Source of the DNA: an uncultured Chitinophagaceae bacterium
GTDB lineage: Bacteria > Bacteroidota > Bacteroidia > Chitinophagales > Chitinophagaceae
Direction of reading: 5' to 3'
Assembly: GCA_937919945.1 (NCBI GenBank)
Contig: CALESY010000103.1
Location: forward strand, 1 to 12,878
DNA: 12,878 nt
Shown: one piece after another, positions 1-6,376 of the stretch
How the letters are laid out: each line of letters begins with the position of its first letter
How positions within the stretch are numbered: the first letter of the stretch is position 1
The notes under the pieces: generated by a model
What the model was told of the DNA's origin: nothing
The model's input: the letters and a program-made list of their open reading frames with translations, nothing else
The model's database searches: none
Position numbers and translations under genes: made by a program

Positions 1-458
1 CCATTACTAATGGCTCAGTACTTATGATATTGGGCAGTTTAATAATAGGTATGATAGCAGATACTAAACAAGCAGAAGGTATCAAACCATTTACAACTGA
101 TATATTCAAAGGCTTTTTGGCAATATTTCTGTTAGAAATGGGTATGGTAGCTGCACGCAGGTTTGCTTCCTTTCGCCACTATGGACTTTTTGCCAGCGCA
201 TTCGCCTTGATTGTGCCACCTGTAAATGGCATCATATCTATACTCATAACATCAGGTTTTGATATACATGATGGGAACCGATTGTTGTTAGCAATACTGG
301 TATCCAGTGCATCTTATATAGCTGTACCGGCTGCCATGCGACAGATTGCCCCGAAAGCAGACCCGGGTTTGTATATCCCTATGGCTTTAGGAGTTACCTT
401 TCCCTTCAACATTTCTCTCGGCCTGCCGTTATATTGGTCATTAATAAACATGATGTAG
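1..458 (+). CDS. SbtA-family sodium-dependent bicarbonate-type permease, C-terminal part (5' end outside window)
   Basis: The reading frame is open from the left edge (first full codon at position 3) to the TAG at 456-458, so only about 152 C-terminal residues are present. The visible part is almost entirely membrane helix with short charged loops. It carries a GSLIIG stretch, the FKGFLAIFLLEMGMVAARR helix and a C-terminal half rich in small and hydrophobic residues (YIAVPAAMRQIAP, then LYIPMALGVTFPFN). I recognise this pattern from the SbtA / DUF897 permease family, whose cyanobacterial member is an inner-membrane sodium-bicarbonate symporter. The substrate in a heterotroph is not established, so bicarbonate uptake is inference from the family. 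The first ATG in the window (position 24) is internal, because recognisable family sequence (TNGSV) continues upstream of it. The promoter is not visible. The next gene begins one base after the stop, so the two are probably co-transcribed. Confidence 0.88.
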   Translation, partial: ITNGSVLMILGSLIIGMIADTKQAEGIKPFTTDIFKGFLAIFLLEMGMVAARRFASFRHYGLFASAFALIVPPVNGIISILITSGFDIHDGNRLLLAILVSSASYIAVPAAMRQIAPKADPGLYIPMALGVTFPFNISLGLPLYWSLINMM

Positions 459-459
459 A

Positions 460-1056
460 TTGAATAGGCTGATTTTTATATTATTTTTTTGCATGCAGCC
501 CACTATATTACCTGCTCAAACATTTGACGCAGGTATAAGGCATGGTATATTAATTAGGCTGCAAAAAGACGGTATTGGTCAAGGCTCAATAGGATTTGCA
601 TCAGGGCAAACAGCAGCATACGAGAAAATACTGTTTGTTAGAATGCGTAGCAATAAGCTAATGTATGAAATCGCAGCCTGCTACCACCAATACAAAACAA
701 ATGACGCTAACATACAAAATAATGTATATGCAATGCAGTATAGCATGCATTATGACATTACCTATCCAGGATTGGCTTATATATTTCCTTTTTTGCGCAA
801 TATGCGTAGCTATGCTGGTATTTCTGCCATACCAACTGTACAGATAATAAAAAATGAAGGCAATAATATTGCCTCATGGAGTATTAATAGTGGTATCCAT
901 TATACCAGAATAATACCCATAACACATCATATTAACTTTTCAACACAACTATTTTATATTACTGGATTGACAGATAGGCATCAAAGCTTGCGAGAGGGAA
1001 ATCTGCGAATAGGTAAAAGCATAGGTTTCAATACATCGTTCAGTATAAAATTGTAG
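460..1056 (+). CDS. Secreted, probable outer-membrane beta-barrel protein of unknown function
   Basis: I do not recognise a family. The frame has a TGA at 451-453, so TTG at 460 is the first usable start; the next Met is codon 12, inside the signal peptide. From the TTG the protein is 198 residues and opens with a signal peptide: an Asn-Arg N-region, a hydrophobic core (LIFILFFCM) and a likely cleavage after LPAQ near residue 20. The mature part has no further long hydrophobic helix. It shows alternating polar and aromatic strands (MYEIAACYHQY, YAMQYSMHYDITY, INFSTQLFYIT) and ends in a strand closing with Leu (GFNTSFSIKL), as many outer-membrane barrels do. Its rigid coupling to the permease gene suggests translation follows from that gene, and a role linked to it is possible but unproven. 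A short ATG frame inside it (665-847) is a shadow. Confidence 0.62.
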   Translation: MNRLIFILFFCMQPTILPAQTFDAGIRHGILIRLQKDGIGQGSIGFASGQTAAYEKILFVRMRSNKLMYEIAACYHQYKTNDANIQNNVYAMQYSMHYDITYPGLAYIFPFLRNMRSYAGISAIPTVQIIKNEGNNIASWSINSGIHYTRIIPITHHINFSTQLFYITGLTDRHQSLREGNLRIGKSIGFNTSFSIKL

Positions 1057-1058
1057 AT

Positions 1059-1070
1059 TTAATGCATTAA
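1059..1070. repeat. 12-bp perfect palindrome TTAATGCATTAA just after the preceding gene
   Basis: This short self-complementary sequence begins 3 bases after the stop codon at 1056. It has no loop and no following U-run, so it is not a convincing intrinsic terminator. It may be chance in AT-rich DNA. It is recorded because no better transcription stop is visible between this gene and the export operon. Confidence 0.25.
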
Positions 1071-1103
1071 TATCTTGAAAAACTGATAGCATTTAACACT
1101 TCT

Positions 1104-1122
1104 ATAATAGTTTTACTATCAT
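1104..1122. promoter_or_regulatory. Candidate operator, copy 1: ATAATAGTTTTACTATCAT
   Basis: This imperfect palindrome has an ATAGT/ACTAT core around a 3-base centre. It matches the perfect palindrome at 8250-8268 at 17 of 19 positions. It begins 37 bp upstream of the TAATTTTG box of the export operon, so it covers the expected -33 region, where a bound repressor could block RNA polymerase. A flanking TGATAG (1084-1089) also pairs with CTATCA (1116-1121). Operator function, and the TetR-family protein at 5494-6237 as its ligand, are inference. Confidence 0.5.
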
Positions 1123-1140
1123 TTCAATTTTTAATTACAT

Positions 1141-1148
1141 TAATTTTG
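1141..1148 (+). promoter_or_regulatory. Bacteroidota-type -7 box TAATTTTG for the ABC-HlyD-TolC operon
   Basis: The sequence fits the Bacteroidota -7 consensus TAnnTTTG exactly and lies 17 bases before the ATG at 1166, giving a very short leader. No clear TTG -33 element is present about 19 bp upstream; the candidate operator lies there instead. No Shine-Dalgarno sequence is seen before the ATG, which is normal for this phylum. Confidence 0.65.
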
Positions 1149-1165
1149 CACATCACAAAAAATCA

Positions 1166-2830
1166 ATGGCTGAAACCAAGATTAAAAGCTACAAGGAGTT
1201 TCTGGAAATTCTCAAATTTGAGAAATCTGAAATATCATCCATATATTTTTATGCCATTTTATATGGCTTAGTGCAATTATCACTTCCATTAGGCATACAG
1301 TCCATCATCAGCTTTGTAATGGGCGGCGCTATATCTACATCCTTAGTATTACTTATCATAGTAGTAATAATCGGTGTGTTTGTTACAGGTTTATTGCAGG
1401 TGAATCAAATGAAAATCATTGAAAAGATTCAACAACAATTATTTGTACGCTATTCCTTTCAATATGCTAACACAATACCTAAACTAAACCTCAAAGAAGT
1501 TGATGGTTACTACCTTCCGGAATTAGTAAACCGTTTTTTTGACACCATATCATTACAAAAAGGCATATCAAAGCTATTATTAGAAATTCCTGCTGCCACC
1601 ATACAAATATTCTTCGGGTTGGTATTGCTATCTTTTTATCATCCTGTATTTATTTTCTTCGGTATCATGTTGATATCTGTGTTGTATATTATACTTCGCA
1701 TTACTAGCAGAAGAGGGTTACAAACCAGCCTTGAAGAAAGCAACTTCAAGTACATGGTAGCAGGCTACCTTCAAGATTTAGCACGCGTAGTTACCACTTT
1801 CAAGTTTTCAAAAGACAATTCTCTATATATCAAAAAAACAGATGAATATGTAAACGGTTACTTAACTGCAAGAACATCACATTTCAAAATTCTGCTATTT
1901 CAGTATTGGACTCTAATTGCATTCAAAGTATTAATAACTACAGCAATGCTAGTAGTAGGGGCCATACTCCTTGTAAACCAGCAATTGAATATCGGACAAT
2001 TTATTGCAGCCGAAATAGTAATACTAATGGTGATTGGATCAGTTGAAAAACTAATACTGAACCTTGATAAAATATATGATGTACTTACGTCTATAGAAAA
2101 AATCACAAAAGTAACGGGTAAGCCTACTGAAGATAATGGCAATATTGTACTGCCTGATAATGAAAAAAATGTATCTGTTACTGCACGCAATCTCTCATTC
2201 GGATATGAAGCAGGTAACCTTGCACTTAAAGACCTCAGCTTCCATATACCTGCCGGCAAAAAAGTTTGTGTAAAAGGTGTGTACTGTGCTGGCAAAAGTA
2301 CGCTTCTTCGATTGCTGAGCGGTGCATATCAATCCTTTGAAGGCAGCTTATACATAAACAATATACCAATCAGCAACTATGACCTGGACTCATTACGCGC
2401 TAATACCGGTATATTATTGAGCATTCAGGATATATTTCAAGGAACCATTAAAGAGAATGTAACATTAGGCGATGGCAATATCAGTTATGGCCAAATGGAC
2501 GAACTGGCAAAGATTGTTGGCTTGAAACAATTTATTGATAGCAAGCGCGAAGGCTATGATATGTTTATTCAACCTACCGGACAACACCTCTCGGGCAGAA
2601 TAATCAAAAAAATATTGCTAATGCGGGCATTAATGCATCAACCCCACTTCTTACTGCTTGAAGAGCCTTGGCTGGGGCTTGAAGAACAATATGTACAGCA
2701 GATAAAAGACTATCTGTTTAAATACAGTGCAACGACTATAGTAGTAACAAATGATGAAGATTTTGCTGCTAAATGTGATATTGTTCTTGAATTAGAAAAT
2801 GGTTCTTTAATCTCAACAAAAGAAAAATAA
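1166..2830 (+). CDS. ABC exporter (fused membrane and ATPase half-transporter) of a type I-like pump, with non-canonical ATPase motifs
   Basis: This 554-residue inner-membrane protein should dimerise and feed substrate into the adaptor and TolC-like channel encoded downstream. Residues about 25-300 form the ABC transmembrane domain, with helices near 26-50, 56-77, 140-160, 160-180, 245-272 and 276-298. There is no N-terminal C39 peptidase or peptidase-like domain, so it is shorter than the roughly 700 residues of classic HlyB-type exporters. Residues about 335-550 are the nucleotide-binding domain. Its motifs are all altered: Walker A is GVYCAGKST (371-379; Cys374 replaces Gly, Lys377 kept), the signature is LSGRI (475-479) in place of LSGGQ, Walker B ends in Glu499-Glu500 in place of Asp-Glu, the D-loop reads LGLE, and the H-loop His is Asn529. 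Q421 of the Q-loop is kept. ATP may bind but hydrolysis may be slow or need another driver. It is the first gene of the operon and its stop abuts the next ATG. Confidence 0.9.
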   Translation: MAETKIKSYKEFLEILKFEKSEISSIYFYAILYGLVQLSLPLGIQSIISFVMGGAISTSLVLLIIVVIIGVFVTGLLQVNQMKIIEKIQQQLFVRYSFQYANTIPKLNLKEVDGYYLPELVNRFFDTISLQKGISKLLLEIPAATIQIFFGLVLLSFYHPVFIFFGIMLISVLYIILRITSRRGLQTSLEESNFKYMVAGYLQDLARVVTTFKFSKDNSLYIKKTDEYVNGYLTARTSHFKILLFQYWTLIAFKVLITTAMLVVGAILLVNQQLNIGQFIAAEIVILMVIGSVEKLILNLDKIYDVLTSIEKITKVTGKPTEDNGNIVLPDNEKNVSVTARNLSFGYEAGNLALKDLSFHIPAGKKVCVKGVYCAGKSTLLRLLSGAYQSFEGSLYINNIPISNYDLDSLRANTGILLSIQDIFQGTIKENVTLGDGNISYGQMDELAKIVGLKQFIDSKREGYDMFIQPTGQHLSGRIIKKILLMRALMHQPHFLLLEEPWLGLEEQYVQQIKDYLFKYSATTIVVTNDEDFAAKCDIVLELENGSLISTKEK

Positions 2831-4141
2831 ATGCGAGAGATAAAAGACATAATTGATAAAAGAGGCAATAGTGATAATATTAAATCTTTCTCGTCGGTAT
2901 ATAGAGTTGGGTACGAGAGTAAAGTAAAGTATTGGCTGCTTAGTATCCTAGGAGGTTTAGTAATATTATTATTCCTGCCTTGGACACAGAACATACGAGC
3001 TCGAGGTTCTGTAACTACACTAAGACAAGAGCAGCGACCGCAAGAGCTGAATACAATTATATCGGGACGCATCATCAAGTGGTACGTTAAGGAGGGCGAT
3101 TTTGTAAAACAAGGCGATACTATTGCACAGCTTGCAGAGATTAAAGATGCATATTTAGATCCTCAGTTATTAAACAGAACAGCAGAACAATTAAATGCCA
3201 AAAAAGCCAGTGTAGATTTTTACAAGACCAAAGTAAGCGCTACAGATGCACAGATAACTGCAATAGAAAGTGCTCTTCAGTTAAAGCTACGTCAATTAAC
3301 ATTGAAAGTATTAAGCGACAGTATGGAATCTGTTGCAGCCAACAATGAATATAAAATTGCTGAAGAACAATACCGCAGACAACGTATTATGCGAGACAGC
3401 GGATTAGTATCTCTTGTACAACTAGAACAAAGAAACCAAGCATATCAAAATGCATTTGCTAAAAAAACGAGTGCAGAGATAAAATATATAAACACTAAAA
3501 CTGAGCTTAGCCAAACAAGGCAAGAGTACGCCGAGAAAATTTTCAAAGCTACTGGTGATAGAGCAACTGCACAGAGTGAAATAGCTACAGGCGAAGCTGA
3601 AATCGCTAAGCTAAGCAACCAATACAGCAACTATGCGATACGTGCAGGACAATACTATCTGATAGCACCACAAGACGGACAAGTAGTGAATGCTTTTAAA
3701 TCAGGTATAAATGAAATAATAAAAGAAGGAGACCGTATTGCAGATATAGTTCCATTACATATAGACTACGCAGTAGAGATGTATGTAAAACCTGTTGACC
3801 TTCCTCTTTTGTCAAAAGGGCAGGATGTTCGGTTCTTATTTGATGGCTTTCCGGCCATAGTATTTAGTGGTTGGCCACAAGCATCATACGGTCTCTTTAG
3901 TGGTACGGTAGTAGCAATAGAAAGCTCTGTAAGCACCAATGGAAAATTCAGGGTATTAGTAGCAGAAAAGAAAGGCGAAAAACCTTGGCCTACAGCATTG
4001 AAGATGGGTGCAGGAGCATCTGGCATTGCATTATTAAAAGATGTACCTATATGGTATGAATTGTGGCGAAACATAAACGGTTTCCCACCAGACTATTATG
4101 TAGCTAAAGATAAAGGTGATGAGAAAAAAGCTAAAAAGTAG
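2831..4141 (+). CDS. HlyD-family membrane-fusion (adaptor) protein
   Basis: This 436-residue periplasmic adaptor should bridge the ABC exporter and the TolC-like channel. It has a cytoplasmic N-tail (1-33), a single membrane helix (about 34-52, YWLLSILGGLVILLFLP) and a first biotinyl-lipoyl half-motif (about 76-103, with SGRI and VKEGDFVKQGD). A long alpha-helical hairpin rich in Gln, Ala, Lys and Glu follows (about 112-270), then the second lipoyl half (about 272-308, with LIAPQDGQV and IIKEGD). A beta-barrel region (to about 410) and a charged Lys-rich C-tail complete the protein. This is the standard order of the family. The ATG directly follows the TAA of the ABC gene (TAAATG), so translation is probably coupled. 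The last 23 bases overlap the TolC-like gene. The transported substrate cannot be deduced from this protein. Confidence 0.93.
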   Translation: MREIKDIIDKRGNSDNIKSFSSVYRVGYESKVKYWLLSILGGLVILLFLPWTQNIRARGSVTTLRQEQRPQELNTIISGRIIKWYVKEGDFVKQGDTIAQLAEIKDAYLDPQLLNRTAEQLNAKKASVDFYKTKVSATDAQITAIESALQLKLRQLTLKVLSDSMESVAANNEYKIAEEQYRRQRIMRDSGLVSLVQLEQRNQAYQNAFAKKTSAEIKYINTKTELSQTRQEYAEKIFKATGDRATAQSEIATGEAEIAKLSNQYSNYAIRAGQYYLIAPQDGQVVNAFKSGINEIIKEGDRIADIVPLHIDYAVEMYVKPVDLPLLSKGQDVRFLFDGFPAIVFSGWPQASYGLFSGTVVAIESSVSTNGKFRVLVAEKKGEKPWPTALKMGAGASGIALLKDVPIWYELWRNINGFPPDYYVAKDKGDEKKAKK

Positions 4142-5522
4142 TATTGTAGCAATAATACTGCTGGCATTTTTATACACGCCCGTTTTTGCTGCAGACAGTT
4201 TAAGGGTATTGAGCCAAGAATCTTTTCTTGGAATTGTACGCTTGTACCACCCGGTTGTAAAACAAGCAGGGCTGATGGTTGAACGCGCTAAGGCCAACGT
4301 ATTACAAGCCAGAGGTGCTTTTGACCCTATGTTAAATGCTGATTTAGACAGGAAGACATTTGATGGTAAATTGTATTACAGTTACCTAAACCCACAACTT
4401 ACTATACCTACATGGTATGGTTTAGAACTGAAGGCTGGATTGGAAGAAATATTGGGAACGCGCACCAGCTCTGAGCTTACGGTTGGCCAAACAAGCTATG
4501 CTGGTGCTAAATTAAATGCCAATAATATTTTCTTTGATAAACGCAGAGCTGTATTGAGGCAGGCGCAAGTAATGCGAAGACAAAGTGAAGCTGAGCAGCG
4601 CCTTATGATAAATGATCTGCTTTACGACGCAGTAAGTGCATATTGGAATTGGGTACGTGAGTATCAGAATTACAAAATACTTACGAATGTTATTGCGGTA
4701 AATGAGGAACGTTTCAGGTTATTACGCCTAGAATATGAACAAGGTTCCAGACCGGCAATAGATACTACGGAAGCACTAGCCCAGCTACAGAACTTCTATC
4801 TACAGCAGAATGCTTCTTATGTTGCATTTCAGAATGCAGGCTTAGAACTATCTAATTACTTGTGGCTAGAAAACAACACCCCTACCCTTTGGGATAATAC
4901 TATTATACCAGACACATCAGAGTTGTCAACACCTATAAATACGCCCTCACTGAATAGCATGTTGCAGGCTGCAAATACACACCCTAAACTGGAAACAATA
5001 GGATTTAAGTTGGATGTATTACAAATAGAACGAAAACTAAAGGCTCAATATCTATTGCCAAAAATGAGCGTTAATGCCAATATACTTAACAAAGGTTATA
5101 ACCTACCACCCGAAATTACTACACCCTTTCTTGAAAACAACCACAAAATAGGTTTTGACTTCAGTATGCCTTTACTATTGAGAGAAGCAAGGGGTGGTTA
5201 CAGAGCTGCAGGAATAAAAATATCTGAAACAAGGTTAGAGCAATCTAATATTGCATTGCAGATTGAGAACAAGGTAAAGAGTTACTATAATGAGACTTTG
5301 GCATTACAACAACAAGTAGCAATTTTCAGCGATGCTTATATAAATTATCAAAAGCTATTTTATGGTGAAAAAATACGATTTGATGTAGGTGAGAGCTCAC
5401 TGTTTCTTTTAAATAGCCGCGAAAACAAAATGCTGGAAACAGCTCAAAAACTGGTAGAGCTAAAGGCTAAATTATACAAGAATTATGCAGGGCTTATTTG
5501 GTCTGCCGGGCAGCTACGTTAG
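4119..5522 (+). CDS. TolC-family outer-membrane efflux channel
   Basis: This 467-residue protein is the outer-membrane exit duct of the export system. A signal peptide is clear: MRKKLKSS, a hydrophobic core, and cleavage after PVFA near residue 23. The mature chain has the two-fold pattern of outer-membrane efflux proteins: helical segments such as MVERAKANVLQARGAFDP and YDAVSAYWNWVREYQNY in the first half, matched in the second by IERKLKAQYLLPKMSVNA and VKSYYNETLALQQQVAIFS. The length is usual for the family. I chose ATG 4119; a GTG codon directly before it (4116) is possible but less likely. The gene overlaps the adaptor gene by 23 nt, so the two are translationally linked. Its 3' end overlaps the convergent TetR-family gene by 29 bp. 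Confidence 0.93.
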   Translation: MRKKLKSSIVAIILLAFLYTPVFAADSLRVLSQESFLGIVRLYHPVVKQAGLMVERAKANVLQARGAFDPMLNADLDRKTFDGKLYYSYLNPQLTIPTWYGLELKAGLEEILGTRTSSELTVGQTSYAGAKLNANNIFFDKRRAVLRQAQVMRRQSEAEQRLMINDLLYDAVSAYWNWVREYQNYKILTNVIAVNEERFRLLRLEYEQGSRPAIDTTEALAQLQNFYLQQNASYVAFQNAGLELSNYLWLENNTPTLWDNTIIPDTSELSTPINTPSLNSMLQAANTHPKLETIGFKLDVLQIERKLKAQYLLPKMSVNANILNKGYNLPPEITTPFLENNHKIGFDFSMPLLLREARGGYRAAGIKISETRLEQSNIALQIENKVKSYYNETLALQQQVAIFSDAYINYQKLFYGEKIRFDVGESSLFLLNSRENKMLETAQKLVELKAKLYKNYAGLIWSAGQLR

Positions 5523-6237
5523 CAGAAGTTCCATTTATAGAATGACCGTTTTTCCCAACTTTATATCCATCTAATGCAGTATAAATAAGATGGGCCAGGA
5601 ATGCCACAACAGGCTTAATATCTTTGACTCCTACAAAGTCAGTAAGACGTGGCAAATGATCTTTAAAGTACATTTGGTGATGAGCAGTTTCGATAAGTGT
5701 ACTAGCTAATGAATGAGGATATGGATAAGCAGCATTATACTCTAAAAATATTTCTGCAATCCTATGGCACAGATCCTTATATGGTTTAAAGAGCATAGCT
5801 TTATTATCATCATTTACATGTTTTGTAAAGTATGACTTGTTGCCTTCTGCAATTACAATTTGGTGAAGAGTAGCTTTATTGATATGTTCTAAAATAAACT
5901 GGTCCTTTTCCTGAAAAGTGAGCAGGTTGATAACAATGTTTATTTTTGATTTGCTATCCTTAATGTTATTGGTATGAAATATCACTTGGTACTCCAACCA
6001 TGTCCAAAACCAAGTAGTTACATACGTAAGTAATCGGTGTTTATTTTCAAAATACCTGTATATGCTAGCTTCAGTTGTACCTATATTCGTAGCGAGTTTT
6101 TTGAAGGTGAAATCTTCAAAACCCATTTCATGTATCATACGAATACCATGGCTAATGATATTGCGGCCTAATTCAGACGTTTCAGGGTCTCTCACATAAA
6201 GCCTGGGGTTCATCTTTATTTGTAACTGTAACTCCAT
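5494..6237 (-). CDS. TetR-family transcriptional regulator, likely local regulator of the export operon
   Basis: This cytoplasmic DNA-binding protein has 247 residues from ATG 6237. A GTG at 6246 would add three residues, and ATG 6213 is a shorter option. The -7-like box at 6260-6267 fits the 6237 start. The N-terminal helix-turn-helix is typical: GIRMIHEMGFEDFTFKKLA, then IGTTEASIYRYFENKHRLL (about residues 31-70), where the SIYRYFENK segment is the family hallmark of the recognition helix. The rest (about 75-247) is an all-helical ligand and dimerisation domain with Trp-rich WFWTWLEY near 76-83 and no recognisable ligand motif. It converges on the pump operon and overlaps its last gene by 29 bp. 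TetR genes beside pumps usually encode their repressors, so control of the ABC-HlyD-TolC operon is likely but inferred. The palindromes at 1104, 6316 and 8250 are its candidate sites. Confidence 0.9.
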   Translation of the reverse strand: MELQLQIKMNPRLYVRDPETSELGRNIISHGIRMIHEMGFEDFTFKKLATNIGTTEASIYRYFENKHRLLTYVTTWFWTWLEYQVIFHTNNIKDSKSKINIVINLLTFQEKDQFILEHINKATLHQIVIAEGNKSYFTKHVNDDNKAMLFKPYKDLCHRIAEIFLEYNAAYPYPHSLASTLIETAHHQMYFKDHLPRLTDFVGVKDIKPVVAFLAHLIYTALDGYKVGKNGHSINGTSANVAARQTK

Positions 6238-6259
6238 AGTAAGCACTTTTATATGATAG

Positions 6260-6267
6260 CAAAAATA
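6260..6267 (-). promoter_or_regulatory. Possible -7 box TATTTTTG for the TetR-family gene
   Basis: On the minus strand this reads TATTTTTG and fits TAnnTTTG. It lies about 22 bases upstream of the ATG at 6237. No TTG -33 element is evident at the usual distance. The motif is short and AT-rich, so a chance match is possible. Confidence 0.45.
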
Positions 6268-6315
6268 ACTAAATATCCGATACAGCTACTGCTGAAAATA
6301 ATAAATCTATCCTAA

Positions 6316-6334
6316 ATAATAGCATTACTACTCA
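6316..6334. promoter_or_regulatory. Candidate operator, copy 2: ATAATAGCATTACTACTCA
   Basis: It matches the perfect palindrome at 8250-8268 at 15 of 19 positions, with the inner ATAATAG and ATTACTA halves intact. It lies in the 139-bp gap between the divergent tetR-like gene and purK, 39 bp upstream of the purK -7 box and about 50 bp from the putative tetR box. If the TetR protein binds it, autoregulation and an effect on purK are both possible. The placement fits purK better than tetR. Confidence 0.45.
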
Positions 6335-6354
6335 AAGCATAAGAAGTGTTATAG

Positions 6355-6362
6355 TACTTTTG
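6355..6362 (+). promoter_or_regulatory. Bacteroidota-type -7 box TACTTTTG for purKE
   Basis: This is an exact TAnnTTTG match 15 bases before the ATG of purK, nearly the same geometry as the export operon promoter. The -33 region lacks an obvious TTG. No purine riboswitch or PurR-like box was recognised here. Confidence 0.6.
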
Positions 6363-6376
6363 CATAAAATCTGACA

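Noticed and set aside
665..847. 60-codon plus-strand frame inside the unknown barrel-like gene
   Set aside because: It lies wholly within a longer frame with a signal peptide and barrel-like strands, and its own translation has no family features.
1900..2295. Minus-strand frame opposite the ABC exporter gene, and similar ones at 2710-3078, 3445-3630, 3766-4074 and 4034-4297
   Set aside because: They mirror well-supported genes on the other strand, have no promoter or recognisable domain, and look like shadows.
6345..6362. AAGT..TATA..ACTT inverted repeat overlapping the purK -7 box as a second operator
   Set aside because: The arms are only four bases and the sequence is explained by the promoter box in AT-rich DNA.
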